NCBI GenBank assembly: GCA_049697115.1 | Contig: JBAVVD010000073.1 | Location: forward strand, 1-64,000 | Length of the DNA stretch: 64,000 bases | From: JBAVVD01 sp049697115 | GTDB taxonomy: Bacteria > Acidobacteriota > Aminicenantia > Aminicenantales > UBA4085 | Direction: 5' to 3' | Part shown: piece after piece, positions 53,314 through 62,227 of the stretch | How the letters are laid out: every line of letters begins with the position of its first letter | Position numbering within the stretch: position 1 is the first letter of the stretch | Made by a program: the position numbers and the translations under genes | The notes under the pieces: model-generated | Seen by the model: the letters and a program-made list of their open reading frames with translations, nothing else | Told to the model about the DNA's origin: nothing | Databases searched by the model: none

Positions 53314-54486
53314 TCACAGGCTGTGCAAAGCGTGAGCGATCCGTGTCAGGCCTTCCTCAAGCCGTTTTCTTGGACAACCGATGTTCATTCTTTGAAAACC
53401 GCGGCCTTCGACTCCGAATTTTGGGCCGTCGTCCAACCAGACCTTCGCCGTGTTCCTCAGCAGAGTCTTGATTTCTTTGTCCGGAAGACCCAGTCCCCGA
53501 AAATCCAGCCAGACAAGGAATGTCCCTTCCAGTGGAAAGGTCTTGATCTTGGGCATGTGCTTTTTGACAAAAGAGACGAGGAAATCGTAATTGTCCTGGA
53601 CATAATCCAGAAGCTGTTCCAGCCATTCTTCTCCGTGATTGTAGGCCGCCTGGGCGGCCACAATCCCGAAGGTGTTGGCCGTGAGAATTCCCGTGTTGTG
53701 GACGGTTGTTTTAAACCGGTCGCACAGCGCCTTGTTGGAGATAATGGTGTGAGCAGTTTCCAGGCCGGCAATATTGAAGGTCTTATTGGGCGCGGTGCAG
53801 GTGACTGTGATTTCGGCCATTTCCTCCGAGAGGGTCGCCATCGGCGTGTGGGAGTGTCCTTTCATGATCAGGTCCGCATGAATTTCGTCGGAAACAATAA
53901 CGATTTTATGGGCCACGCAGATCCGGCCCAGTTGCGCCAGCTCTTCCTTTGTCCAGACTCTCCCCACGGGATTATGGGGGCTGCAGAGGATGAGCATCCG
54001 GGTTTTTTCGTCAATGGAATTCTCCAAATGTTCCAGATCCATCACATACCGACCGCCCTCAATTTTCAATGGATTGTTGAGGAGCTGCCTGCCGTTGCTT
54101 ACGACCGCCTGAGAAAACGGATGATAGACGGGCGGCTGGATGACGACTTTCTCACCGGACCGGGTAAAAGCCTGAACAGCCAGAAACAGGGCCGGAATGA
54201 CTCCCGGCGTGAAGACAATCCATTGCCTCTGAATGTCCCAGTTGAACCTCTTTTTCATCCAGGCTCCGAAGGCTTCATAGTAGGGATCGGCCATTTCCGT
54301 ATAGCCGAAAATTCCATGGGCGGCTCTTTTCTGGACAGCCTCAAGAACCGGCGGGGCTGTTTCGAAGTCCATATCGGCAACCCACATGGGCAGAATGTCT
54401 TTGACTCCTGTAAATTTTTCCCGGAAATCCCATTTGAGAGAGCTGGTTCCGGTTCTGTCAATCATCCGGTCAAAATTGTATTTCAT
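53314..54486 (-). CDS. PLP-dependent PatB/MalY-type C-S lyase / aminotransferase
   Basis: 390 residues from ATG 54486; the longer frame adds 26 unlikely residues. 'DILPMWVADMDFETAPPVLE' at the N-terminus is the PatB/MalY signature. 'LCSPHNPVGRVWTKEEL' and 'VSDEIHADLIM' hold the Asn and Asp that contact PLP. The Schiff-base lysine is in A-P-N-K-T-F-N-I-A-G. Enzymes of this group cleave cystathionine or cysteine S-conjugates. GGGAAGG lies about 11 nt before the start. Confidence 0.9.
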   Translation of the reverse strand: MKYNFDRMIDRTGTSSLKWDFREKFTGVKDILPMWVADMDFETAPPVLEAVQKRAAHGIFGYTEMADPYYEAFGAWMKKRFNWDIQRQWIVFTPGVIPALFLAVQAFTRSGEKVVIQPPVYHPFSQAVVSNGRQLLNNPLKIEGGRYVMDLEHLENSIDEKTRMLILCSPHNPVGRVWTKEELAQLGRICVAHKIVIVSDEIHADLIMKGHSHTPMATLSEEMAEITVTCTAPNKTFNIAGLETAHTIISNKALCDRFKTTVHNTGILTANTFGIVAAQAAYNHGEEWLEQLLDYVQDNYDFLVSFVKKHMPKIKTFPLEGTFLVWLDFRGLGLPDKEIKTLLRNTAKVWLDDGPKFGVEGRGFQRMNIGCPRKRLEEGLTRIAHALHSL

Positions 54487-54557
54487 GCGGATCCGTGCCT
54501 TCCCGAAATTTATTGAGACGCCGGTTTTGTGAGATTCAATTGGGCGAATAAAATAAT

Positions 54558-54586
54558 GGCTCACTTATTGAAGAATAAAGTGAGCC
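54558..54586 (-). terminator. Hairpin between two minus-strand genes
   Basis: GGCTCACTT (54558-54566) pairs perfectly with AAGTGAGCC (54578-54586). On the minus strand it is followed by ATTATTTTATT, consistent with a terminator after the gene ending at 54738. An operator for the lyase gene is the alternative. Confidence 0.5.
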
Positions 54587-54737
54587 GTTCATCCGTATCG
54601 GATATGTGGGAGAGCCATTTTACCTCATGCTCAGGAGGTCTGTTGGCATCCGCTCTTGCAGTGAGCGACGCGCGGGACCATATATTTTTTCACGGTCAGC
54701 GTCTCCTTTCTGAATTTTTATCTTATTTTAAACAATA

Positions 54738-55907
54738 TTATAACTCAAATTCTCGGTCTCTGACAAGGTTGTGCACAAGCGCCCCGTAAAACCAGCTCCA
54801 GATTTTCTTATGGAATTCAAAACTGGGGGGATGGTTTTCCAGGTATGTTTTCAAACAGATCAGCGGGGTGTCCTGGGGAGTGAATTTGTATTTGGCTACA
54901 GTCCCCCAGAGGACTGGATATTCGGGATGGAACTGCACGCCCAGAACATTGAGAAATCGCTCATGTTCGATGGCCTCAATGACTTTCCCGTCCAGAGAGG
55001 TGGCGGCCACACGAAATCCTTTGCCCAGCCGGCCGGCTCCCTGATGGTGGGAACTGAGCATATAGGGATTATCGCCGGCCTGAAATCCGAGCTCGGTGCA
55101 GAATTTACTGCCTTCTAAGAGCGCAACGGGATGCAGCATAAAGGGGGTCAGTGTGCTATCTTCAGGATGAAGACGGGCATAAGGATTTGTGTGCCAGTTG
55201 TTCTGGCCAAGCGCGATCACGTCCTCAACGAAGACCTTGCCGTACGTTTCGGACCAGATATCCTGGACAAGCGTTCCGCCTGTCCCGACATTGAGGCTCT
55301 GGCTGCCCAAACAGATTCCCAGGATCGGATAGGAGGGCCTGGAATCCAGGAACGCCGGAAAGTCTTCGTCCTGAAAGCCTCCCAGAAGATGAAAGATGAA
55401 GGAAAGCTCCAGATTGTGCCGACAGGGATCGGTGATTCGGGTGAGCAGGCTGGTTTTGCTGTTGTAGACGGCTGGCGGGATGTCAGGGCCACCGAAGAAG
55501 ATCATGCCATCCGACTTTTTAAAAATGTCTTCAAATTCCTGAGAGCAGGAGTTTCTCTGGAAGAGAGCGTTTTCATCGAGCTCCGCAGTGACGCGGTGAA
55601 ACTTAAACCAGTTGAGATTGTTGTCCTGGACGTAGGACTTGGATGCCTCGTAATCGGTCAACTCTTTCTCATGATAAACTCCAACGACCTCAATCTGGTC
55701 CAGGAGGAGGAAATTCTGGCGGAGGAGCTCGACCAGGGCTTTTATCGTTCCTGTGGAGGGATAAAAAACGACTAAACGTGCTTCTTTATGGGCGGTTTCC
55801 GCTGTGTCAAAATATCTATCCGGATAAGGAGAGGTCGAGACTGTCTGACAGAAGGAAAAAGCAAAGATAAAAATGAGGCTAATGGTCAGCCGGAAAAATG
55901 ATTTCAT
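54738..55907 (-). CDS. Exported class-I glutamine amidotransferase-like hydrolase (peptidase C26-like)
   Basis: 389 residues with an N-terminal signal peptide ('FRLTISLIFIFAFSF'). The GATase core shows 'SDGMIFFGGPDIPPAVY', the nucleophile elbow I-L-G-I-C-L-G-S-Q-S-L-N, and 'VLGVQFHPEYP' with the catalytic His and Glu, as in gamma-glutamyl-GABA hydrolases (PuuD-like, C26). An extracytoplasmic location is unusual for this fold, whose members normally act in the cytoplasm on gamma-glutamyl amides. AAGGAG lies 7 nt before the ATG. Confidence 0.82.
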   Translation of the reverse strand: MKSFFRLTISLIFIFAFSFCQTVSTSPYPDRYFDTAETAHKEARLVVFYPSTGTIKALVELLRQNFLLLDQIEVVGVYHEKELTDYEASKSYVQDNNLNWFKFHRVTAELDENALFQRNSCSQEFEDIFKKSDGMIFFGGPDIPPAVYNSKTSLLTRITDPCRHNLELSFIFHLLGGFQDEDFPAFLDSRPSYPILGICLGSQSLNVGTGGTLVQDIWSETYGKVFVEDVIALGQNNWHTNPYARLHPEDSTLTPFMLHPVALLEGSKFCTELGFQAGDNPYMLSSHHQGAGRLGKGFRVAATSLDGKVIEAIEHERFLNVLGVQFHPEYPVLWGTVAKYKFTPQDTPLICLKTYLENHPPSFEFHKKIWSWFYGALVHNLVRDREFEL

Positions 55908-55937
55908 TGGAGTCTCCTTGAGATAATTTCCTGGAAT

Positions 55938-56015
55938 TTATTGTTCAAAAGTCGACCCGGATGAGTTGGAGAGCCTCTTTGGCCATTTCGGTTTCTTCTT
56001 TTTGAATTGTTCCAT
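55938..56015 (-). CDS. Possible 25-residue basic peptide with strong ribosome site
   Basis: An AGGAGG five bases before an ATG at 56015 opens a 25-codon frame with a lysine-rich start (M-E-Q-F-K-K-K-K-P-K-W-P-K-R) ending in TAA at 55938. It starts 11 bp after the preceding gene's stop. An overlapping frame from a TTG ('TIQKEETEMAKEALQLIRVD') also looks protein-like, so this could instead be the end of a decayed gene. Confidence 0.25.
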   Translation of the reverse strand: MEQFKKKKPKWPKRLSNSSGSTFEQ

Positions 56016-56025
56016 CCAAGCCTCC

Positions 56026-56694
56026 TCAGGGAAGCCTGATCGCCATCATTAGGACGAGAGAGAGGATCACCGCGGTCGGAGCGATCCAGCGATCGAAAAC
56101 AAGTCTTCGGATGGAAGATCCGGTCGACTCGAGGGCCTTCACTTTTTCCCCCACCCAGAAGCCGAAAGGCACTGTGATCAAAGAAATGCCCACGGCGACC
56201 GGCGCGTAGTAAAGAGAAAGAGGAACGCTTGTTCCCGGGACAACGCAGGCGGGTATTCCGGTGATGAATCTCACAAGGGGAAAGAGATTGACAGCCAGAA
56301 GAGCGGCCAAAGCGCCGAGGAGAGCCTGTCCGCCTCTTTTTTGAGTCAGATTTTCTCTGGCGAAAGAGACGATGATGATGAAAGCCAAGACTTCTGTCAG
56401 AAAAGCGAAAATGGGATTGGCGACCGCACCGTGTCGGATGGGGAGGGAGAGAAGAAATGCGTCAAACATCTTGAACACAGAAGCGATGACCACGAGAAGG
56501 ACAGGACCGAGGACCTGTGGATTCCTCTTCCAGACAGCGGAGATGAAAAAAAGAGCAATCCCTGTCATAATGGAGCCTGAGACAAAAGAGGCGCAATTCC
56601 GGAGGGCCATTCCCAGGCCGGCTTCCGAAAGGCCCCAGATAGAACCCAGAGCGATAACCAATCCCAGACTTGACGGATTGATTTTTTTTGGCAT
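56026..56694 (-). CDS. Six-helix membrane protein of unknown function
   Basis: 222 residues, almost all hydrophobic, with about six helices. 'ALGSIWGLSEAGLGMALRNC' and 'FVSGSIMTGIALFFISAVWK' at the N-terminus and 'FPLVRFITGIPACVVPGTS' in the middle are the most distinctive stretches. Compact size and small-residue-rich helices resemble ECF-transporter S components and related proteins, but I cannot assign it. GGAG lies about 8 nt before the ATG. Confidence 0.6.
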   Translation of the reverse strand: MPKKINPSSLGLVIALGSIWGLSEAGLGMALRNCASFVSGSIMTGIALFFISAVWKRNPQVLGPVLLVVIASVFKMFDAFLLSLPIRHGAVANPIFAFLTEVLAFIIIVSFARENLTQKRGGQALLGALAALLAVNLFPLVRFITGIPACVVPGTSVPLSLYYAPVAVGISLITVPFGFWVGEKVKALESTGSSIRRLVFDRWIAPTAVILSLVLMMAIRLP

Positions 56695-56787
56695 CCTTTT
56701 CTCCTAATGGTAGAATTCTACATCATCTCACTCATTTTGTCTCCTCTCAAAATGGAAAGAAATTAAAGACGGCTTTGGAGGAGAGAA

Positions 56788-56816
56788 TTGGCAAGGTTCA
56801 TTGTTTGGCGTACAAT
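56788..56816 (+). promoter_or_regulatory. Sigma-70-type promoter for the small protein at 56858
   Basis: TTGGCA (56788-56793), 17-bp spacer, TACAAT (56811-56816), followed by a GAGAGG ribosome site and ATG 56858. Confidence 0.5.
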
Positions 56817-56857
56817 TAAGATTAAGGGAGCGCGTGCCTTTTGAGAGGACAATTTTC

Positions 56858-57121
56858 ATGACGGATCATTCCGAAAATTCCCCGCCGAAAAAAGTGAAGG
56901 TCCTTTTTTATTCCGGCCGTAAAGGGGAAGAGACTCCGCGGGCTGTTTTGATCGAAGACAGGGAGTATCGAATAGAAAAAGTCATTTCTACAGAGAGGAT
57001 TTTCGATGTGAAGACTCGGAAAGTGAGCGAGACTTTCACCTGTCGGACAGAGGGAAAGCTCATCCAGCTGAGAAGAATTGAAGGAAAAGAATGGACGGCC
57101 GCCCTGCTGGAAAAATCCTGA
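56858..57121 (+). CDS. Small conserved-looking hypothetical protein
   Basis: 87 residues from ATG 56858, chosen because GAGAGG precedes it and the promoter lies upstream. The chain is charged and beta-rich ('KVKVLFYSGRKGEETPRAVL', then E-D-R-E-Y-R-I, and 'RTEGKLIQLRRIEGKEWTAA'). It has no signal peptide, helix or metal motif. It is convergent with the gene ending at 57124, two bases away. I do not recognise the family. Confidence 0.55.
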   Translation: MTDHSENSPPKKVKVLFYSGRKGEETPRAVLIEDREYRIEKVISTERIFDVKTRKVSETFTCRTEGKLIQLRRIEGKEWTAALLEKS

Positions 57122-57123
57122 CT

Positions 57124-57711
57124 TTATTTCAGCCGTCTTTCCCGCACAATCTTCTTGTTTGAAAGGCCTGTGACATAGGCGAGGGTCACTTTTTCTTTGG
57201 CGACAGCCAAGTGATACTGGCTGCCCATTGGGGGCCATTCGACCCTCACGACAAACCCGTTCTTCAATGTTCTCGCGAGCTTCAGTCCGCAGAATGATCC
57301 ATAGGCGGTATAGCCCGCCCCATGTGTATTTTCAGAATATCTCGGACGGAAGGGATTGGAGAGCAGGACTGTTCCGGAGGTCACCAAATTGCCCAGGAGA
57401 TCATGGATGGTCACTTTAATCCTGCAGCTATATCCGCACCCTCCGTTGTTCTTATTAGTGACCAAAAGCTCAAAATTCAGACAGGCCTCTGCGGGATCTG
57501 CATGAATGGGCATCCATGTCCATTCCGCGGCCTGCCCGGCATGTTTCAACCAGGTCCAGCCCTGTATCCGTAGGACTCCGCTTGTCCGGAAATCATCCGC
57601 ATTTTTTATGATTAAGCTGTTTTCACAAATCAGGCCTCCGGGCAGGAAGAATAGAAAAAAGATTGAGAGAACAATCATGCGAAATTCAGATAAATAATTA
57701 TTTTTTCTCAT
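57124..57711 (-). CDS. Secreted protein of unknown function
   Basis: 195 residues from ATG 57711 with a signal peptide ending near L-P-G-G-L-I-C. AAGGAG lies 6 nt upstream. The mature part is beta-rich with several Cys ('NNGGCGYSCRIKVTIHDLLG', 'YGSFCGLKLA'), so disulphides and an extracytoplasmic place are likely. The C-terminus is basic. It looks like a single immunoglobulin-like or C2-like beta-sandwich, but I cannot name a family. Confidence 0.55.
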   Translation of the reverse strand: MRKNNYLSEFRMIVLSIFFLFFLPGGLICENSLIIKNADDFRTSGVLRIQGWTWLKHAGQAAEWTWMPIHADPAEACLNFELLVTNKNNGGCGYSCRIKVTIHDLLGNLVTSGTVLLSNPFRPRYSENTHGAGYTAYGSFCGLKLARTLKNGFVVRVEWPPMGSQYHLAVAKEKVTLAYVTGLSNKKIVRERRLK

Positions 57712-57746
57712 TTTTTCTCCTTTTTCAGTCCGTATCACCCGATTAA

Positions 57747-57776
57747 ATGTTATGCCATGGCCCTGAGGAAAGTCAA
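57747..57776 (-). promoter_or_regulatory. Sigma-70-type promoter for the secreted protein gene
   Basis: On the minus strand, TTGACT (57771-57776), 18-bp spacer, TAACAT (57747-57752). Confidence 0.5.
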
Positions 57777-57841
57777 TCGCCGGTCATAGGTCAGATTTGC
57801 CGGTAGAAAATAAAGAGAGGCGGTCCGGTTTTCTGTGGAAA

Positions 57842-57870
57842 TAGACGGAAGACGCTGAAGGAAGTATAAT
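57842..57870 (+). promoter_or_regulatory. Promoter for mfd
   Basis: TAGACG (57842-57847, weak -35), 17-bp spacer, consensus TATAAT (57865-57870). The ATG follows after 14 nt with no visible ribosome site. Confidence 0.5.
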
Positions 57871-57884
57871 CATTTCCTGCAGCG

Positions 57885-60800
57885 ATGAGCATTTGTTTTC
57901 TGGACGAAGTCAGCGAGTTCAAGGAACTTCTCCAGGCATTCAACAGGAGAGAGAGTCATGTGCGGATTTCAGGGCTGGCCGCTCCGGCCAAACCCTTTTT
58001 TTTCAGCTTTTTATCACAAAGGCTCAAACAAAGCATCGTCCTCATTCTCCCCGAAAAGCAGTCTCTCTCCAGATTCGAAGAGCAATGTCAGTTTTTTTTC
58101 TCGCAATTCTCTTCTTCTCAGGTCGTTCGTCAGCTCCCTCCTCTGAATGAAAATCCCTATCAGAAGATACTCCCCTCGCTCGAAGCTGTCTCGATGAGGA
58201 TGAAATTCTTTTACGGTCTCCTCCATAATCCCCCTTCGCTGGTCGTCACCAATTTGTCCGGCCTTCTGATGCCCTTTCCAGACCCTTTCCGCCTTGGACA
58301 GATGTTTCTGAGATTGGAAAAAGGCGGCTATTACGAAAGGGACAGGCTTCTCCGGCTTCTGGACGAATACGGTTACGCCAGAGAAGACCTCATCGCCTCC
58401 AGAGGAGAATACGCATGGAGAGGAGGAATTGTGGATGTCTTTTCTCCATGGGAGAATCTTCCCTTCCGCATTGAATACACCGGTGATGAGATTGCCTCCA
58501 TTCGCGAATTTGATCTCTCCACACAACGGTCGATCCGAAAGCTGGAGAGAGTACTTCTCCCTTCTCTCCGCGAGTTTACCGGTTCTCAACCATTTTCTTT
58601 TGAGTCCGGGAGTGAAAAGGACATGAGACAGAAGATGCCGTCCGTCCCCTTCACCCACTACCTCGGGGATTCCCTGTTTATCGTCGATCACATGGATGAA
58701 GTGGAACGTGAATGGGAGTCCACTCTGAATGAGTACAGGGAACAATCCGATGAGCTGAAGAAGAAGGGGGAGTCCTTCTGGCGTCCTGAAGATGTTTTTT
58801 CTCTCCCGATTTGGGAACAGCTCAAGAACCAGGCGGTCGTTTGTCAAGAATGGGATTCCTTCCCCTCCAGAAAAGTGGTTCATTTTCCTTTCCAGTCGGT
58901 GCCCCGCTTTAACAACAAAATTCCTTTCTTCATTGAATATATGAAAAAGCTGCAGGAGGAGAGGGATCGCTGTTTGATTTATTTTTCCAGTGCGGTCATC
59001 CGCCAGAAATTGGCCGTCCTCCTTTCCGAGCATCAAATACTGGCCGCCGAATCTTCAACACCGCACATCTCGCCCAAGGAAGGCGAAATGGTCCTGCTTG
59101 TGGGAGGGCTTGATTCGGGATTTAGTTTCCCAAGAGAAAAAATTACTTTTTTTTCAGAAAGAGATATTTTTACCGAAGAAAAAGTCATCGTCAGCCGGCC
59201 TTCGGTGAAACATTTCCTTTCTCATTTTCAGGACCTCAGGGCGGGAGATTATGTCGTCCATACGGATTATGGAATCGGTATCTTTAAAGGCTTGATCAAG
59301 ATGAAGGTCGATGGAAAAGGAAGAGAGTTTATCGAACTCCTTTACCGGGACGACGACAAACTTTTTGTTCCTGTGGAAAGCCTCAATCTTGTCCAGAAAT
59401 ATTCCCCGGTCAGGGGGACGGTTCCGTCCCTGGATAAATTGGGAAGTCTGACCTGGCAGAAGACCAAGGGGAAGACAAAGAAGGCGGTTGAAGATATCGC
59501 CAAGGAGCTGTTGCATCTATATGCGCAGAGAAAGGCTATCAAAGGATTCAGATTCAGCCCCGAAGGAAACTGGCAGGTGGAATTTGATAAAACATTTGAA
59601 TATGAGGAAACGGAAGACCAGAGCCGGACGATCAAGGAGATCAAGCAGGACATGGAATCCGAATTTCCGATGGACCGTCTTCTTTGCGGGGATGTGGGCT
59701 ACGGCAAGACGGAAGTGGCCATGAGGGCGGCCTTTAAAGCAGTGATGGACGGGAAACAGGTTGTTGTTCTCTGCCCGACAACCGTCCTGGCCAGCCAGCA
59801 TTTGAAGACATTTGAGAATAGATTGACTCTTTTCCCCGTCCGGGTGGAAGCTCTGACCCGGCTTCAGTCCAAAAAGAAACAGCACAGAATCATCGAGGGT
59901 CTCAAAAAAGGGATGGTGGACACCCTCATCGGCACGCACCGCCTGCTTTCCAAAGATGTGGAGTTCCATGACTTAGGACTGCTTATCATTGATGAAGAAC
60001 AGCGCTTTGGCGTTAAAGATAAGGAAAAAATTAAACAGATGAAAGCCAATATTGATGTGTTGACGCTCACGGCGACTCCGATTCCGCGCACTTTGAATCT
60101 GTCTTTGACAGGGCTCCGCGATATCAGCCTGATCGAGACGCCCCCCAAGGACAGGCTGGCTATCCACACAGTGGTGACGACTTTCAATCCCCGGCTCATA
60201 GCTTCGGCGATTAAGCAGGAATTGAACCGGGAGGGGCAAGTCTATTATATCTTCAACCGGATTGAGGATATGGAAGGCATGGCCTCAAAAATTGAAAAAT
60301 GGGTGCCCGAGGCGAAGGTTGTCACCATTCACGGCCAAATGCCCGCTCTGGCGCTTGAAAAAAGAATGATCGATTTTATCAACAAGAAATACACGGTTCT
60401 GGTTTCCACGACGATTATTGAAAACGGGATTGATATTCCTCTGGTCAATACTCTGATTGTGGACCGCGCCGATCAATTTGGGCTGGCCCAGCTCTATCAA
60501 TTACGAGGGAGAGTCGGGCGTTCCTCACGCCAAGCCTTTGCCTATTTTCTTGTTCCGCTTTTTGCAGAGCTCTCTTCCCAGGCCAGCCAGAGACTGGAAG
60601 CCCTTAAAGAATTCAGTGAATTGGGGTCCGGATTTCGATTGGCGGCCAAGGACCTGGAAATCAGGGGCGGCGGGAATCTGTTTGGAGCCAGGCAGCACGG
60701 CTGTCTGGAAGCGGTCGGATTTGATTATTTTATCCAGCTCCTTGAGCAAACAATCCGAGAACTGAAAGGCGAACAGGTGGAAGAGGTGAAAAGCGAGATC

Positions 60801-61232
60801 AATCTCAAAATGGATATCCAGATTCCTGAAGACTATCTGCCTCAGGTCAATCTGCGGTTGAGCCTTTACAAGAGAATCTCTTCCGCAGTTAATTTCACGG
60901 AGATCAAGGCGATTGAGGAGGAAATGAACGACCGGTTCGGGCCGCTTCCGCGGAGCGTTCGCAACCTCCTTCGCTACGGCGTGATCAAACTGTTGGCTCA
61001 GAAGCTCAAAGTCAAGGCTCTTGACCGGGTGGAGAATAGAATTATCTTTAAATTTTTTCCCGCGACTTCTGTCCATCTGACCCGAATGACCAGACTGCTG
61101 AAGACCCATGGGGGCACAATCACACCTCAAGGAGTGCTGACTCTTCGAGTTTCCATGACCTCAGAGGAGGCTTTTCTCGATGAAACGATTGACATCTTGA
61201 AGGAGTTGTATGGATGTACTATAATGACTTGA
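57885..61232 (+). CDS. mfd: Transcription-repair coupling factor Mfd
   Basis: 1115 residues, the usual length. The N-terminal UvrB-homology region includes 'YGYAREDLIASRGEYAWRGG' and 'VDVFSPWENLPFRIEYTGDE'. The RNA polymerase interaction domain is near 435-500 ('GDYVVHTDYGIGIFKGL'). The translocase has motif I G-D-V-G-Y-G-K-T, Walker B D-E-E-Q-R-F-G-V, 'LTATPIPRTLNLSL' and 'QLRGRVGRS'. The C-terminal TRCF domain ends the chain. Mfd removes RNA polymerase stalled at lesions and recruits UvrA. It overlaps the next gene by 19 bp. Confidence 0.97.
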   Translation: MSICFLDEVSEFKELLQAFNRRESHVRISGLAAPAKPFFFSFLSQRLKQSIVLILPEKQSLSRFEEQCQFFFSQFSSSQVVRQLPPLNENPYQKILPSLEAVSMRMKFFYGLLHNPPSLVVTNLSGLLMPFPDPFRLGQMFLRLEKGGYYERDRLLRLLDEYGYAREDLIASRGEYAWRGGIVDVFSPWENLPFRIEYTGDEIASIREFDLSTQRSIRKLERVLLPSLREFTGSQPFSFESGSEKDMRQKMPSVPFTHYLGDSLFIVDHMDEVEREWESTLNEYREQSDELKKKGESFWRPEDVFSLPIWEQLKNQAVVCQEWDSFPSRKVVHFPFQSVPRFNNKIPFFIEYMKKLQEERDRCLIYFSSAVIRQKLAVLLSEHQILAAESSTPHISPKEGEMVLLVGGLDSGFSFPREKITFFSERDIFTEEKVIVSRPSVKHFLSHFQDLRAGDYVVHTDYGIGIFKGLIKMKVDGKGREFIELLYRDDDKLFVPVESLNLVQKYSPVRGTVPSLDKLGSLTWQKTKGKTKKAVEDIAKELLHLYAQRKAIKGFRFSPEGNWQVEFDKTFEYEETEDQSRTIKEIKQDMESEFPMDRLLCGDVGYGKTEVAMRAAFKAVMDGKQVVVLCPTTVLASQHLKTFENRLTLFPVRVEALTRLQSKKKQHRIIEGLKKGMVDTLIGTHRLLSKDVEFHDLGLLIIDEEQRFGVKDKEKIKQMKANIDVLTLTATPIPRTLNLSLTGLRDISLIETPPKDRLAIHTVVTTFNPRLIASAIKQELNREGQVYYIFNRIEDMEGMASKIEKWVPEAKVVTIHGQMPALALEKRMIDFINKKYTVLVSTTIIENGIDIPLVNTLIVDRADQFGLAQLYQLRGRVGRSSRQAFAYFLVPLFAELSSQASQRLEALKEFSELGSGFRLAAKDLEIRGGGNLFGARQHGCLEAVGFDYFIQLLEQTIRELKGEQVEEVKSEINLKMDIQIPEDYLPQVNLRLSLYKRISSAVNFTEIKAIEEEMNDRFGPLPRSVRNLLRYGVIKLLAQKLKVKALDRVENRIIFKFFPATSVHLTRMTRLLKTHGGTITPQGVLTLRVSMTSEEAFLDETIDILKELYGCTIMT

Positions 61233-62227
61233 ATTTAAAGAAGATGAACGAGTGTAAACAAAAACCGGCCAATTATTTTCTCCTTCCTGGAGTTCTGCTT
61301 TCCGTTTTCGCACTCTGGGGGATCCGGCTCGAGGCGAGCGGAGAACATCCTTCTCTGGAGAACGCGATATCCAAGAAAAAAGACAAAGTCATTCTTGAGA
61401 TCGGCAATTCCTCTTATTCCAGCTCTGACTTTGACAATTATGTCCACAGTATCATCGGTGAAGAGGAAAACGATTTAGCGGCGCCCGCTTTGAGCCGACT
61501 TTTCGACAAGTTCGTGGAGGAAAAGCTCCTCTTAAAGCGGGCTCAGGATCAAAAGATCATCCTGACCGAAGAGGAAAAGAAAATCTATCTGTCCAAATTG
61601 AAGAGCGAATTTTGGGCCGAGGGAGGAAGGAAAGCTTCCTGGGCATCCAATCCCAAAGCCCTTCATGAAAAGTTGATTGTTGAAAAGTATCTCTATCTTT
61701 TGATCAAAGACCTGCGTGTGGAAGAGAGTGAGATTGCGGAGTATTATGAGCGTCATAAAAAAGGCTTTTTTCAGTCGGAAAGAGTTCAGGTCAGTCAGAT
61801 TTTGTTGGAGTCAAAGGGAAAAGCCATCGAGGTTTTCAACAAGCTGAAAAGCTCTCCAGAGATGGATTTTCGAAAGCTGGCCATGACGGAATCCGTTGGA
61901 CCGGAGGCCTTCAAGGGCGGTCTGATGGGAGTCTTCAGTTTGGGCCAGCTTCCCTTTGATATAGAAAAAGTGGTGTTTGCCCTTCGGGAAGGTGAGATCA
62001 GCCAGGTCGTGAGGTCCTCCTTCGGCTTTCATATTTTTAAATTGGATAAAAGATATGAACCTAAAATGGTCGCTCTGGAAGAAGCCGCTCCGGCCATAAA
62101 AACGAAAATCCTGGAACAGAAAATCAGCCGGACTATCTTTGATCGTCTGGAGCAGTTGAAAAAAACCATGCCCTGGAAATCCTACATCCAGAATCTGTCT
62201 TTTCCTTATCAGAGGAATAACGCATGA
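61214..62227 (+). CDS. PpiC-type periplasmic peptidyl-prolyl isomerase / chaperone
   Basis: 337 residues. The N-terminus carries a signal-anchor ('YFLLPGVLLSVFALWGI'). Residues about 60-160 are SurA-N-like helices ('IGNSSYSSSDFDNYVHSI', 'KFVEEKLLLKRAQDQKIILT'). A parvulin domain follows: 'ERVQVSQILLESKGKA', 'GGLMGVFSLGQLPFDIEKVV', 'VVRSSFGFHIFKLDKR'. I keep ATG 61214 because AAGGAG precedes it inside mfd; ATG 61244 is possible. Likely helps fold outer-membrane proteins, with which this window is rich. Confidence 0.87.
   Translation: MYYNDLNLKKMNECKQKPANYFLLPGVLLSVFALWGIRLEASGEHPSLENAISKKKDKVILEIGNSSYSSSDFDNYVHSIIGEEENDLAAPALSRLFDKFVEEKLLLKRAQDQKIILTEEEKKIYLSKLKSEFWAEGGRKASWASNPKALHEKLIVEKYLYLLIKDLRVEESEIAEYYERHKKGFFQSERVQVSQILLESKGKAIEVFNKLKSSPEMDFRKLAMTESVGPEAFKGGLMGVFSLGQLPFDIEKVVFALREGEISQVVRSSFGFHIFKLDKRYEPKMVALEEAAPAIKTKILEQKISRTIFDRLEQLKKTMPWKSYIQNLSFPYQRNNA

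Noticed and set aside
53323..54516. Plus-strand frame of 397 codons over the PatB/MalY gene
   Set aside because: The minus strand carries the PLP-enzyme motifs; the plus-strand frame is a shadow.
58014..59036. Minus-strand frame of 340 codons inside mfd
   Set aside because: Antisense to the conserved UvrB-homology region of Mfd.
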